Assembly (NCBI RefSeq): GCF_009363555.1
Contig: NZ_CP045372.1
Location: forward strand, 2,491,501-2,555,500
Reading direction: 5' to 3'
Length of the DNA stretch: 64,000 nucleotides
DNA from: Sulfitobacter sp. THAF37
GTDB taxonomy: Bacteria; Pseudomonadota; Alphaproteobacteria; Rhodobacterales; Rhodobacteraceae
Under the pieces are notes generated by a model, which saw nothing but the letters and a program-made list of their open reading frames with translations, was not told the origin of the DNA and ran no database searches. Of the stretch, positions 53,001 through 61,353 are shown piece by piece; within the stretch, counting starts at the first letter, position 1, and each line of letters starts with the position of its first letter. Both the position numbers and the translations under genes were made by a program.

Positions 53001-54010
53001 GGATCGAGCCGGAGGTCTACGAGGCGTCGCCCTTTGACGATGCGGCGGTGCCGCTGCGGCCCTTCGTGGCGCCGGTTCCGGTGACGGCACAGTTCATGGA
53101 CCTGCCGCTGCTGCGCGGCGACGAGGTGCCGCATGCGCCGCATGTGGCCGCGACGGCGCAGCCCTGGCCGGGGGCGGTCGCGGTTTATCGCTCTGGTTCG
53201 GACGCGGATTACCGGCTCGACACGCTGTTGCCTGCGCGCAGCACCATGGGTGTCACCCTGAACGACCTGCCCGCCGCGGCCCCCGGTTTGCTGGATCGGG
53301 GTGGGGTGCTGGAGGTGCGGCTGACCGCCGGGATGCTGGAATCGGTGGGCCGGGAGGCGCTGCTGGGAGGCGCGAACCTGGCTGCGATCGGGGACGGAAC
53401 CCCCGAAAACTGGGAGGTGTTCCAGTTCGAAACGGCGCAACTGGTGGCGCCGGGGACCTATTGGCTGTCCGGACGCTTGCGCGGTCAGGCGGGCACCGAT
53501 GCGCTGATGCCGCCGGTCTGGCCTGCCGGGTCCCGTTTTGTGCTGCTGGACGGCAGGCCGCGGCAGATCGACATCTCGCCGAACCTGCGCCGGGTGGCGC
53601 AGCATTACCGCATCGGACCGGCGCGGCGTGGCTACGACGATCCGTCCTACCGGCATGTCGTGGCAGCCTTTGACGGAAACGGTCTGCGCCCCCTCAGCCC
53701 CTGTCACCTGACGGCGGTCAGGCGGGCGGATGAGGGCTTTGAGTTCGGATGGATCCGCCGGACCCGGCTGGGCGGAGATCCCTGGGATCCGCCTGAGGTG
53801 CCGCTGGGCGAGGAGAGCGAACGCTACCTCGTGCAGATCAGCGTGGACGGCACGGTGCTGCGCACCCAGGAGGTGACGGCACCGGGCTGGACCTATACCG
53901 AGGCCGACCAGCAGGCCGACGGTCTGACGCTGCCTTTCGAGGTATCGGTGGCGCAGGTATCGGCGGTCTATGGACCCGGTCTGGCAGAGGTTCGGGTGGT
54001 CGGCGGCTGA
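50081..54010 (+). CDS. g15: GTA g15, megatron / host-specificity tail fibre protein
   Basis: 1309 residues. The N-terminal about 100 residues are membrane-seeking and glycine-rich (MATVIFSAAGAALGGSIGGTL). Residues about 430-730 form a GTA TIM-barrel-like (glycoside hydrolase-like) domain, for example FISSEMRGLTWIRAEGDSFPAV and YFHLDPFWADENVDFIGIDNYMPL. A gpJ-like phage tail domain follows (RLRFVQAEGDFDVIAEEAVLPD, AERWLTEARVAREQVRLALPP). It forms the tail tip that contacts recipients. ATG 50081 is chosen; a second start three bases earlier overlaps g14. Confidence 0.95.
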   Translation: MATVIFSAAGAALGGSIGGTLAGLSSVAIGRAVGATLGRVVDQRLLGQGGQAVETGKVDRFRLTRAGEGEPLAQVYGRMRLGGHVIWVSDFQETVNVSGGGKGARPTPQTTEYSYSVSLAIALCEGEITGIGRVWADGEEVATDDLNMRVYAGTADQLPDPVMEAIEGAGRVPAYRGTAYVVMEDLQLAPFGNRVPQFSFEVLRPEQPCAPGWAHVPTYGVRGVALIPGTGEYGLATTEVSYIDAAQARWSANVNTPQGKADFALSLETLEEELPNLEAASLVVSWFGDDLRCASCTIRPKVEDPVIEGENMPWQVAGLTRSAAEVIVEQDGRPIYGGTPTDQSVVEAIRAMNAAGKAVMFYPFILMDQVAGNTLPDPYSDADTQPPLPWRGRITLSQAPGRPGSPDGTAQAAAEVDAFFGSVTAGDFTIGDGSVVYTGPEEWSLSRFILHYAALCAAAGGVDAFCISSEMRGLTWIRAEGDSFPAVARLRALAAEARALLGPEVKISYAADWSEYFGYQPADGSGDVYFHLDPFWADENVDFIGIDNYMPLADWREGSDHLDAQTYDAIYDLDYLRANIEGGEGYDWYYHSPEARDAQIRTPITDGAFEEPWVFRYKDIRNWWGMAHHERLGGVRKEEPTDWVPGSKPIWFTEYGCAAVDKGANEPNKFLDRKSSESALPRYSDGTRDDLMQMQYLRAISSYWDDPARNPVATEYAGRMLEMRRAFVWAWDVRPFPFFPNNRGLWSDGENYARGHWINGRTSARTLASVVTEICARAGVAAFSTEGLHGYVRGYAVEQVSDARTALQPLMVRHGFDAVERDGVLSFRRRDGLGARALSRDQLAVSDELDGVIEQLREAEAEVSGRVRLRFVQAEGDFDVIAEEAVLPDEATHGIAASELNMALTRTEGRQVAERWLTEARVAREQVRLALPPSLWALGAGDVVELAGEGQEGPGLYRIDRAERMDVQLVDAVRIEPEVYEASPFDDAAVPLRPFVAPVPVTAQFMDLPLLRGDEVPHAPHVAATAQPWPGAVAVYRSGSDADYRLDTLLPARSTMGVTLNDLPAAAPGLLDRGGVLEVRLTAGMLESVGREALLGGANLAAIGDGTPENWEVFQFETAQLVAPGTYWLSGRLRGQAGTDALMPPVWPAGSRFVLLDGRPRQIDISPNLRRVAQHYRIGPARRGYDDPSYRHVVAAFDGNGLRPLSPCHLTAVRRADEGFEFGWIRRTRLGGDPWDPPEVPLGEESERYLVQISVDGTVLRTQEVTAPGWTYTEADQQADGLTLPFEVSVAQVSAVYGPGLAEVRVVGG

Positions 54011-54333
54011 TGCGGGCGGTGCTGTTGAGCGATCTGCTGGCTGCGGCACGGGCGTTGCGGGCGGCCCCCTGCGACCGCCGCGCAGTGCTGTGCGCACGGC
54101 TGCTGAGGGAGGCAGACTGGGCCGACAGGTATGTCGGGCGCCTGGGGCGGTTGCATCCATTGTGGGGTAACGGAACCTTGAAGGCGGCAGCGGAAGCGCG
54201 CGGCAGGGGGCAGGCTGCCGGGCTGGACGATCCCGAATTTCGCTTGTGTCTGCAAATGGTTCTGGCGGCGCTGGGCGAAAAATGCGCGGCGCACTCTTGC
54301 AAGCGGAGCTTACATGCACACATGGGAATTTAG
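54010..54333 (+). CDS. Small helical protein coupled to g15
   Basis: 107 residues, starting on ATG 54010 that overlaps the g15 TGA. Mostly helical and basic (LAAARALRAAPCDRRAVLCARLLREADWADRYVGRLGRLHPLWGNG). No family that I can name with confidence; it is a frequent last gene of Rhodobacteraceae GTA clusters. The final residues (CKRSLHAHMGI) are cysteine and histidine bearing. Role in GTA unknown. Confidence 0.65.
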   Translation: MRAVLLSDLLAAARALRAAPCDRRAVLCARLLREADWADRYVGRLGRLHPLWGNGTLKAAAEARGRGQAAGLDDPEFRLCLQMVLAALGEKCAAHSCKRSLHAHMGI

Positions 54334-54405
54334 TTGCATCACGGGTTTGCCATTGGTTTTCTGATGCGGCATGAGGTAGCTTTACGGCAGCAAAGGACGT
54401 GATCT

Positions 54406-55218
54406 ATGGCCGAACCCAGCAGAAACATCTCCAGTGTCGATCCGGTCTGGGAACAGATCCAGCACGAGGCACAGCAGGCTGTGAAGGACGAACCGCTGAT
54501 CGGCGGCTTCGTGCATGCCTGTATTCTGCATCACAAGTCGATCGAGAAGGCGCTGTCCTATCGCGTTGCGGCGAAGCTGGCGTCGAACGAGATGTCGATG
54601 ATGGTGGTCCGCGAGATCGTGGACGAGGCCATTGCCGAGGACCCCGGTCTGGTGGAAGCGGCACGCGCGGATCTGGTGGCGATCTACGAGCGTGACCCGG
54701 CCTGCCACAGGCTGGTGCAGCCCATCCTCTACTTCAAGGGCTACCAGGCGGTGCAGGCCTACCGGGTGGGCCATCACCTGTGGAAGAAGGGCAAGCGCGA
54801 CCTGGCCTATTTCGTCCAGATGCGGGTGAGCGAGATCTTTGGTGTGGACATCCACCCGGCGGCGCGGATCGGCAAGGGGATCATGATCGACCATGCCCAT
54901 TCGATTGTCATCGGCGAGACAGCCGTGGTGGGCGACAACGTGTCGATGCTGCATTCCGTGACCCTTGGCGGTACCGGCAAAGAGGAAGAGGACCGTCACC
55001 CCAAGATCGAGGATGGTGTGCTGATCGGGGCCGGGGCCAAGGTGCTGGGCAACATCAGGGTGGGCCATTGCAGCCGCATCGCAGCCGGTTCCGTCGTGCT
55101 GGAGGAGGTGCCGCCCTGCAAGACCGTGGCAGGCATCCCGGCGAAGATCGTGGGCGAGGCGGGGTGCGATCAGCCGTCGGTGCTGATGGACCATATGTTC
55201 GGCCCCAAGACCGCCTGA
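54406..55218 (+). CDS. cysE: Serine O-acetyltransferase
   Basis: 270 residues. It makes O-acetylserine for cysteine synthesis. An N-terminal helical domain (residues 1-130) is followed by the left-handed beta-helix with hexapeptide repeats: IHPAARIGKGIMIDHAHSIVIGETAVVGDNVSMLHSVTLGGTGK, with catalytic Asp/His in the DHAH and LHSVTLGGTG segments. Full length. It commonly follows the GTA cluster in Rhodobacteraceae. Confidence 0.95.
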   Translation: MAEPSRNISSVDPVWEQIQHEAQQAVKDEPLIGGFVHACILHHKSIEKALSYRVAAKLASNEMSMMVVREIVDEAIAEDPGLVEAARADLVAIYERDPACHRLVQPILYFKGYQAVQAYRVGHHLWKKGKRDLAYFVQMRVSEIFGVDIHPAARIGKGIMIDHAHSIVIGETAVVGDNVSMLHSVTLGGTGKEEEDRHPKIEDGVLIGAGAKVLGNIRVGHCSRIAAGSVVLEEVPPCKTVAGIPAKIVGEAGCDQPSVLMDHMFGPKTA

Positions 55219-55244
55219 ACCGGCAACCGCAGATGTCGAACTGG

Positions 55245-55272
55245 AAAAGCCGGGGACAGGCCCCGGCTTTTT
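55245..55272 (+). terminator. Intrinsic terminator of cysE
   Basis: AAAAGCCGGGG and CCCCGGCTTTT form a perfect long stem around a short loop, flanked by A- and T-runs. Confidence 0.88.
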
Positions 55273-55337
55273 GCCGCGAATGTCCGTTACAAGCCCGGAT
55301 TGACGGATGCTGCGCCGGTCTCGAATGTCGGTTTCAA

Positions 55338-56252
55338 TCACGAACTTTGCGCTTGGCGTGCTTCCTGCGCGGCGGTTTCTGACGCCCATGTTCTGAAGGC
55401 TTCGATCTTGGGTTCGTGCCACCGGTCGTGGGACCCAAGCAATGAAACAGCACCAAATGGCCCATCGCAGACCAGTTCAGGGAAAGGCGCGACCAGTGCG
55501 CCGCTTTCAAGTTCCTCGCGGCACAGCACAAGATCGGCCATGACCACTCCGGCTCCCAGCACGGCCGCACGGGTGGCCATATCCAGGTTCGGAAAATTCA
55601 GCCCGGACCGCGCGTCCAGTTTCCCCGGGCAGCAAACGTCAATCCATTTCGCCCAATCCTGATGCTTGGGCGTCTCGTGCAACAGCTCAAACCGGGCCAA
55701 TTCACTCACATCATTCAGCGGTTGTTCCGCACGCAACAATTTCGGAGAGCAAGCGGGCGTCAGGCGCACCGGGAAAAGCGGCAGCATTTCAGTTGAGTCT
55801 GGTCGATTCGGCCATTTTTCAACAGAAAAGCCGACATCGAAATCCGTACTTTCATAGCCGGTGTCTCCGTGAAAGTCGGTCGTCAGGAGCACGCGAATTT
55901 CCGGATGTTTCCTGCGGAAGTCTTCAAGTCTGGGGAGCAGCCAGCGGATTGAGTTCGCGGGCGGGCAGATGATGCGAAGGTCATTTGCGTCGGTTTTCAT
56001 GCGCTCGATCTCTGACGCGATGCTGTTCAGAGCCTCGGCAATGACAGGTTGTAATTGCCTGCCCGCGTTGGTCAATCGCACACCCTGCGCCTGCCGGACA
56101 AACAGAGGGACACCTATGTGCTCTTCGAGGTTCTTGATGTGTCGGCTGACAGCCCCTCGCGTCACGTTCAGCTCATCCGAAGCCGGGATGTACCCTTCAT
56201 GGCGGGCGGCTGCTTCGAAGGCTCGGAGCGCATTGAGCGGTGGAAGTCGCAT
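55338..56252 (-). CDS. LysR-family regulator (GcvA-like)
   Basis: 304 residues. The N-terminal winged helix-turn-helix reads PPLNALRAFEAAARHEGYIPASDELNVTRGAVSRHIKNLEEHIGVPLFVR, the GcvA/AmpR branch pattern. The C-terminal effector-binding domain covers about 90-290. Its DNA is visibly less G+C-rich than the neighbours (one 60-base row in it has 28 G+C). It is divergent from a small ORF 85 bases away and probably controls it or a gene elsewhere. Signs of horizontal gain. Confidence 0.88.
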   Translation of the reverse strand: MRLPPLNALRAFEAAARHEGYIPASDELNVTRGAVSRHIKNLEEHIGVPLFVRQAQGVRLTNAGRQLQPVIAEALNSIASEIERMKTDANDLRIICPPANSIRWLLPRLEDFRRKHPEIRVLLTTDFHGDTGYESTDFDVGFSVEKWPNRPDSTEMLPLFPVRLTPACSPKLLRAEQPLNDVSELARFELLHETPKHQDWAKWIDVCCPGKLDARSGLNFPNLDMATRAAVLGAGVVMADLVLCREELESGALVAPFPELVCDGPFGAVSLLGSHDRWHEPKIEAFRTWASETAAQEARQAQSS

Positions 56253-56337
56253 GGCACCTCAAGGGTTAATAAATCTGATCCTTTGTAGGAGAAAGCTTGG
56301 TTTGCGCACAAGGGTCAAGCTTTCCTAATCTGGCTGC

Positions 56338-56670
56338 ATGACCAATCTCATGCCGAAAATCAGCCTTCGTTTTCCGGAAAGAGCGGTTTCCTTCGCAAGA
56401 TGGATATCAGGTTTGCCTTCCACGGTCAGTAAAGTTCACCCAATGGCAAATCGGTGCCCCGAAGACGTCATGCTCGCCCAAGAGATCAGGCGCCTCGCAT
56501 TGCTGTCTCCCCACCTTCTCTCCGACATTGGTCTGACGGCGGAATACCAGCCCGAAGGTTTGGCTGTTCCCTTGGAGGCCCGAACCGATGGACAAGTGTC
56601 GGTCAAGGTCGAGGGCAGGCATTGCTCGGTCCTCATATCCAGCAGCCGTGTCATGCTCTGGACCCGCTAA
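56338..56670 (+). CDS. Small ORF next to the LysR gene, ending inside a repeat
   Basis: 110 residues, divergent from the LysR gene. A central stretch (AQEIRRLALLSPHLLSDIGLTAEYQ) recalls the LSxxxLxDIGLT pattern of DUF1127 proteins, but this is weak. The last codons (ATG CTC TGG ACC CGC TAA) lie within the terminal inverted repeat of the element copy at 56655, so the present C-terminus may have been created by insertion. It may be a truncated gene. Lower G+C than the backbone. Confidence 0.45.
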   Translation: MTNLMPKISLRFPERAVSFARWISGLPSTVSKVHPMANRCPEDVMLAQEIRRLALLSPHLLSDIGLTAEYQPEGLAVPLEARTDGQVSVKVEGRHCSVLISSSRVMLWTR

Positions 56671-56763
56671 TTCCATATGCTCAGCGGCGAATTCATGTCA
56701 TCTCAACGGCTTGGGTCGTGTGCAAACAGAGCCGCTATTGGTTGCACGCCCCGAACCATTGAA
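56655..56763 (+). repeat. Short diverged copy of the foldback element
   Basis: 56654-56684 matches the left terminal repeat of the element at 63167 at 25 of 31 positions, then CGGCGAATTCA continues the match. It then holds two arms that fold back: TCAACGGCTTGGGTCGTG (56703-56720) with a partner at 56742-56763. The same arms occur in the large copy. The middle is much shorter than in the large copy. Confidence 0.75.
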
Positions 56764-56790
56764 AAAGGCCGGGGCTTTGCCCCGGCCTTT
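56764..56790. terminator. Bidirectional terminator after pdhC
   Basis: A perfect 12-bp stem AAAGGCCGGGGC/GCCCCGGCCTTT around TTT, flanked by A- and T-runs. It ends the pdh operon (minus strand) and could also end a transcript of the small ORF. Confidence 0.88.
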
Positions 56791-56853
56791 TGCGTGATGC
56801 GGGCCCTCGCGCCCCTTGCGGTTGAGTGCGTTCCCGACAGGGGAAACGCGCCC

Positions 56854-58227
56854 TCAGGCGAGCATGGTCATGGGCGCTTCGAGGTTGGCCTTGATCGCGG
56901 CGAGCAGCTGGGCCCCGAGGGCGCCGTCGATCACCCGGTGGTCCACCGAGAGGGTGACGGACATCACGGTTGCCACCGTGATCTGCCCGTCGCTGTCCAC
57001 CACCGGTTTCTGAACGCCCGCGCCGACGGCAAGGATCGCACCGTGCGGCGGATTGATCACCGCGTCGAAATTGTCGATCCCGAACATCCCGAGGTTGGAG
57101 ATGGCAAAGCTGCCGCCCTGGTATTCATGGGGGGCCAGTTTGCGGTCGCGGGCGCGCGCGGCCAGATCCTTCATTTCGGCTGAAAGGGCCGAGAGGGATT
57201 TCATTTCCGCGTCTTTCAGGACCGGGGTGAACAACCCGCCCTCGATGGCGACGGCGACCGCCACGTCGGAGGGTTTGAGCTTGAACACCTTGTCACCGGC
57301 CCAGACGGCATTGGCATCCGGCACCTCCTGCAGCGCCAGCGCGCAGGCCTTGATGATGAAGTCGTTCACGCTGAGCTTCACGCCGCGCGGTTCGAGCTGT
57401 TTGTTGAGCTGGGCGCGGAAGGCCATCAGCGCATCGAGATGGATGTCGCGGCGCAGGTAGAAATGCGGCACGGTCTGCTTGGCCTCGGTCAGGCGGGCGG
57501 CGATGGTGCGGCGCATGCCGTCGAGCTTGATCTCTTCGTACTCGCGGCCTTCGTACATCTTGGCCACGGCATCGGCAGAGGGGCCTGCCGGGGCTGTCGG
57601 GGCGGCAGCCTTCGATGTCTCGGCCTTGGGCGCGTCGGCCTTGGGCGCGTCGGATTTCGACAGGCCCTCGACATCGGCCTTGACGATCCGGCCCTTGGGG
57701 CCCGACCCCTTGACCTGCGACAGATCCAGCCCCTTGTCCGCGGCAATGCGCCGGGCGAGGGGGGAGGCGAAGATGCGTTCGCCCTTGTCGTTCTCCCCCG
57801 CCGGGGGGGCGGTTCCGGCGTCCTTGCCGCCGTCTTCCGATTTCTTCGCGTTGGCGTCCGTCGCGCCGCGCCCATAGCCGCCTTCGGGGGCGGTATCGGA
57901 GGACGCCGCCGCCGGGGCTGCATGGCTCGACTTGTCCGCGTCGGGTTCGGCGGCAGAGGGCTCGCCGATATCGTCCGCGCTTTCGCCCTCTTCCAGCAGG
58001 ACGGCGATCGGCGTGTTGACCTTGACCCCTTCGGTGCCGTCGGCGATCAGGATCTTGCCGATGGTACCTTCGTCCACCGCTTCGAATTCCATCGTCGCCT
58101 TGTCGGTCTCGATCTCGCACATGATGTCGCCGGAGGCGACGGTGTCGCCTTCCTTGACCAGCCATTTGGCCAATGTGCCCTCTTCCATGGTGGGCGAGAG
58201 GGCGGGCATGAGGATTTCAGTGGGCAT
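56854..58227 (-). CDS. pdhC: Pyruvate dehydrogenase E2, dihydrolipoyl acetyltransferase
   Basis: 457 residues. Lipoyl domain at residues 1-80 with the lipoylated Lys in [10 protein letters not shown], an Ala/Pro/Lys-rich linker (about 95-235), the E1/E3-binding domain ([32 protein letters not shown], about 170-205), a second linker and the catalytic domain ending with the HxxxDG motif ([12 protein letters not shown]). It transfers acetyl to CoA as the core of the complex. The start [10 protein letters not shown] at 58227 overlaps the preceding small gene by one base. Confidence 0.95.
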   Translation of the reverse strand: MPTEILMPALSPTMEEGTLAKWLVKEGDTVASGDIMCEIETDKATMEFEAVDEGTIGKILIADGTEGVKVNTPIAVLLEEGESADDIGEPSAAEPDADKSSHAAPAAASSDTAPEGGYGRGATDANAKKSEDGGKDAGTAPPAGENDKGERIFASPLARRIAADKGLDLSQVKGSGPKGRIVKADVEGLSKSDAPKADAPKAETSKAAAPTAPAGPSADAVAKMYEGREYEEIKLDGMRRTIAARLTEAKQTVPHFYLRRDIHLDALMAFRAQLNKQLEPRGVKLSVNDFIIKACALALQEVPDANAVWAGDKVFKLKPSDVAVAVAIEGGLFTPVLKDAEMKSLSALSAEMKDLAARARDRKLAPHEYQGGSFAISNLGMFGIDNFDAVINPPHGAILAVGAGVQKPVVDSDGQITVATVMSVTLSVDHRVIDGALGAQLLAAIKANLEAPMTMLA

Positions 58228-58484
58228 CAGTCGATCTCCTCTACCATGATACGGTTGTAGGGCGCCTTGAGCCAGCCGCCGTCCTCGCGCGCGCCGATGG
58301 CCGACACGATGCCGGGCAGATGTTCCCGGACCCAGGCGGTGCGGGTGGCCTCGTCGGCGTCGATGCCGCATTCGTCGTTCAGCATGTCCTCAGGCGCGGT
58401 AAGACGATACTGGCGACCGTCCACCTGCATCATCAGGACCAGTTCCTTGCCGCTGTTGCGGCTTTCGATTTGATTGGGTTCCAT
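58227..58484 (-). CDS. Small protein inside the pdh operon
   Basis: 85 residues ([40 protein letters not shown] and so on). Acidic, with a [14 protein letters not shown] helix. It lies between pdhB and pdhC, 9 bases after pdhB and overlapping the pdhC start by one base, so it is cotranscribed and translationally coupled. No family recognised with confidence. It may be a complex-associated or expression-coupling protein (inference). Confidence 0.65.
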   Translation of the reverse strand: MEPNQIESRNSGKELVLMMQVDGRQYRLTAPEDMLNDECGIDADEATRTAWVREHLPGIVSAIGAREDGGWLKAPYNRIMVEEID

Positions 58485-58493
58485 GATGCGGCC

Positions 58494-59888
58494 TTACCTG
58501 TAGGTGACTTTTTTCACGGCTTCGATGACCTCGTCGGTCGTCACCAGCGCGAGCTTTTCGAGATTGGCGGCATAGGGCATCGGCACGTCCTTGCCGGTGC
58601 AGTTGATCACCGGGGCGTCGAGATAATCGAAGGCCTCCTGCATGATGACGCTGGAGATGTAGCTGCCCACCGAAGGCTGCGGCCAGCCTTCCTCGACGGT
58701 GACGCAGCGGTTGGTCTTTTTCACCGACTTCAGGATCGCGGCGGTATCCATCGGGCGCAGGGTGCGCAGGTCGAGGACCTCGGCCTTGATGCCATCCTCG
58801 GCCAGCTTGTCGGCGGCCTCCAGCGCGTAGCTCATCCCGATGCCGAAGCTGACAATGGTCACGTCGTCGCCCTCGCGCCAGATGCGGGCCTTGCCGAAGG
58901 GGACGGTGTAATCCTCGATCTCGGGCACGTCGAAGCTGCGGCCATAGAGAATTTCGTTTTCCAGAAAGATCACCGGGTTCGGGTCGCGGATCGCGGTTTT
59001 CATCAGGCCTTTGTAGTCCGATGCCGAATAGGGCATCGCCACCTTGAGGCCGGGGATCTGCATGTACCAGGCGGCGTAGTCCTGGCTGTGCTGCGCGCCG
59101 ACGCGGGCGGCGGCACCGTTGGGGCCACGGAAGACCATGGGCGCGCCCATCTGGCCGCCGGACATGTAGAGCGTCTTTGCCGCGGAGTTGATGATCTGGT
59201 CGATGGCCTGCATCCCGAAGTTCCAGGTCATGAACTCCACGATGGGGCGCAGCCCGCCAAAGGCGGCACCGACGCCGATCCCGGCAAAGCCGTGTTCGGT
59301 GATCGGTGTGTCGATCACCCGCTTGGCACCGAATTCGTCCAGCAGCCCCTGGCTGATCTTGTAAGCGCCCTGATATTCGGCCACTTCCTCGCCCATCAGG
59401 AACACGTTTTCATCGCGGCGCATTTCCTCGGCCATGGCGTCGCGCAAGGCTTCGCGTACCGTCTGCTGTTTCAGCTTGGTGTCCTCGGGCCAGTCGGGGG
59501 TCACATCCGCCTGCGGCTCGGGCGGTGCCTTGGCTTCGGTGGGGGCGGATTTGGCATCGTCCTTCTTGTCATCCCCCGCATCGTCGTCATCGTCCTGCGC
59601 GGGCGCGGAGGACTCGGACGCGGTGTCGATGTCGTCGGCGCTCTCGCCCTCTTCCAGCAGGACGGCGATGGGGGTGTTCACCTTGACGCCCTCGGTGCCT
59701 TCGGCGATCAGGATCTTGCCGATGGTGCCTTCATCGACCGCCTCGAATTCCATCGTGGCCTTGTCGGTCTCGATTTCGGCCATGATGTCGCCGGAGGACA
59801 CGGTGTCGCCCTCCTTGACCAGCCATTTGGCCAATGTGCCCTCTTCCATGGTCGGGCTCAGCGCGGGCATGAGAATTTCGGTTGCCAT
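58494..59888 (-). CDS. pdhB: Pyruvate dehydrogenase E1 beta with its own lipoyl domain
   Basis: 464 residues. A lipoyl domain (1-80, [10 protein letters not shown]) and an Asp/Glu/Ala-rich linker precede the canonical E1 beta (from about residue 130: [45 protein letters not shown]). The lipoyl domain is nearly identical to that of pdhC. Alphaproteobacterial E1 beta often carries one. It makes the thiamine-dependent E1 with pdhA, which starts 4 bases before. Confidence 0.95.
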   Translation of the reverse strand: MATEILMPALSPTMEEGTLAKWLVKEGDTVSSGDIMAEIETDKATMEFEAVDEGTIGKILIAEGTEGVKVNTPIAVLLEEGESADDIDTASESSAPAQDDDDDAGDDKKDDAKSAPTEAKAPPEPQADVTPDWPEDTKLKQQTVREALRDAMAEEMRRDENVFLMGEEVAEYQGAYKISQGLLDEFGAKRVIDTPITEHGFAGIGVGAAFGGLRPIVEFMTWNFGMQAIDQIINSAAKTLYMSGGQMGAPMVFRGPNGAAARVGAQHSQDYAAWYMQIPGLKVAMPYSASDYKGLMKTAIRDPNPVIFLENEILYGRSFDVPEIEDYTVPFGKARIWREGDDVTIVSFGIGMSYALEAADKLAEDGIKAEVLDLRTLRPMDTAAILKSVKKTNRCVTVEEGWPQPSVGSYISSVIMQEAFDYLDAPVINCTGKDVPMPYAANLEKLALVTTDEVIEAVKKVTYR

Positions 59889-59891
59889 TTC

Positions 59892-60902
59892 TTATGCCTC
59901 CTGCGGAACTTCGGTTGCGTAGACATCGGTCCACAGTTCTTCGACGGCGGGTTCGGGGCTTTCCTTGGCGAATTCCGCGCTGTCGTTGATGATTTTCTTG
60001 ATGTCCTTGTCGATGGCTTTCAGATCGTCCTCCGTCGCGTGTTTGCCGGTCAGCAGCAGATTGCGCACCGCTTCGATCGGGTCGCGTTCGTCGCGCATCT
60101 TCTGAACTTCCTCGCGGGTGCGGTACTTGGCCGGGTCGGACATGGAGTGTCCGCGATAGCGGTAGGTCTTGATCTCCAGGATATAGGGGCCGTCGCCGGC
60201 GCGGCAGTGCTTGACCGCCTTTTCACCGGCATCCTTGACGGCCAGCACATCCATGCCGTCGACCGCCTCGCCGGGGATGCCGAAGGCCTTGCCGCGTTCC
60301 CAGATCTCGGCCGAGGAGGTGGACCGCTGTTGCGCGGTGCCCATCGCGTACTGGTTGTTCTCGATCACGAAGATCACCGGCAGTTTCCACAGCGCGGCCA
60401 TGTTGAACGTCTCGTAGACCTGGCCCTGGTTCGCCGCCCCATCGCCGAAATAGGTAAAGGTCACGTTGTCGTTGCCCTTGTACTTGTCGGCAAAGGCAAG
60501 GCCCGCGCCCAGCGGCACGTTGGCGCCCACGATGCCGTGGCCGCCGTAGAACTTCTTCTCTTTCGAGAACATGTGCATCGAGCCGCCCTTGCCGCGCGAA
60601 TAGCCGCCCTCGCGGCCGGTGAGTTCGGCCATGACGCCGTTCGGGTCCATGCCGCAGGCCAGCATGTGGCCGTGGTCGCGATAGGTGGTGATCCGGCTGT
60701 CGCCTTCCTTGGCGGTGGCTTCCAGCCCGACGACGACCGCCTCCTGTCCGATGTAGAGGTGGCAGAAGCCGCCGATCAGGCCCATGCCATAGAGTTGACC
60801 GGCTTTTTCCTCGAACCGGCGGATCATCAGCATGTCCTTGTAATAGGCTTTTAATTCGTCCGCTGACACATTGGGTTTCTTGGTGGCATTTCTGGCGGCC
60901 AT
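59892..60902 (-). CDS. pdhA: Pyruvate dehydrogenase E1 alpha
   Basis: 336 residues. It decarboxylates pyruvate with thiamine diphosphate. Thiamine-binding motif GDGAANQGQVYETFNMAALWKLPVIFVIENNQYAMGT is present; RYRGHSMSDPAKYRTREEV is the phosphorylation-loop region of the mitochondrial enzyme. ATG 60902 is 6 bases after GAGGAG; an ATG at 60908 is too close. It is first in the pdhA-pdhB-orf-pdhC operon. Confidence 0.95.
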   Translation of the reverse strand: MAARNATKKPNVSADELKAYYKDMLMIRRFEEKAGQLYGMGLIGGFCHLYIGQEAVVVGLEATAKEGDSRITTYRDHGHMLACGMDPNGVMAELTGREGGYSRGKGGSMHMFSKEKKFYGGHGIVGANVPLGAGLAFADKYKGNDNVTFTYFGDGAANQGQVYETFNMAALWKLPVIFVIENNQYAMGTAQQRSTSSAEIWERGKAFGIPGEAVDGMDVLAVKDAGEKAVKHCRAGDGPYILEIKTYRYRGHSMSDPAKYRTREEVQKMRDERDPIEAVRNLLLTGKHATEDDLKAIDKDIKKIINDSAEFAKESPEPAVEELWTDVYATEVPQEA

Positions 60903-60941
60903 GAGCATCTCCTCGGTGCGCGGGGCAGGGGGTGGCGCAAT

Positions 60942-60959
60942 TAGTTTAGCGTTAAACTA
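60942..60959. promoter_or_regulatory. Palindromic operator candidate upstream of pdhA
   Basis: TAGTTTA (60942-60948) and TAAACTA (60953-60959) form a perfect inverted repeat with a four-base spacer, about 40 bases before the pdhA start. The size suits a homodimeric repressor or activator site. No matching regulator is identified. Confidence 0.55.
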
Positions 60960-61053
60960 TTCAGTACCGGATTCGCACGAGGAAGTGTAGGGGACATTTG
61001 CCCGCCGCTGCAAACAGGAACCAAACAGGCCCCTGCATCGGCGAATTGCGCCC

Positions 61054-61353
61054 TTATCTGATCACGATTTCATCGGGCCGGACCAGGCCAAGCACCTTGC
61101 GCGCCTGTTCGTCCACCAGATCCAGGTCGAGATAATCGTCCGACATGCGTTTGGTCAGGTTTTCCATGCGCGCGACATCCGTGCGCACCTCTGCCAGGCG
61201 GCTGCGCAGAACCTGGCTTTCCGCCACGATCTCGGCCCGGCGGAACAGGCCGAAATCGCCCTGGACCGCGGCAAAGGTGAAATAGAGGCTGAGCGCGAAA
61301 GCGATCGCGAAGAACAGCAATGTGCCGAAGGCCGGGCGTGCGGTGCGTGTCAT
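61054..61353 (-). CDS. ftsB: Septum formation initiator FtsB/DivIC-like
   Basis: 99 residues. One membrane helix (about 9-30) followed by a coiled coil (EIVAESQVLRSRLAEVRTDVARMENLTKRM) and the FtsB C-terminal segment DYLDLDLVDEQARKVLGLVRPDE. It joins FtsQ and FtsL in the divisome. ATG 61353 was chosen over longer frames that lack the family N-terminus. It lies upstream of pdhA on the same strand, 151 bases away. Confidence 0.9.
   Translation of the reverse strand: MTRTARPAFGTLLFFAIAFALSLYFTFAAVQGDFGLFRRAEIVAESQVLRSRLAEVRTDVARMENLTKRMSDDYLDLDLVDEQARKVLGLVRPDEIVIR

Noticed and set aside
39967..54010. Interpretation of the phage-like cluster as a prophage
   Set aside because: There is no integrase, repressor, replication or lysis gene, no att repeat seen at the edges, and gene order g1-g15 with a very short tape measure protein matches a gene transfer agent.
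58320..60854. An 844-codon open frame on the plus strand opposite the pdh operon
   Set aside because: Antisense to pdhA and pdhB, whose motifs are certain; His/Gly/Val-rich translation without a family.
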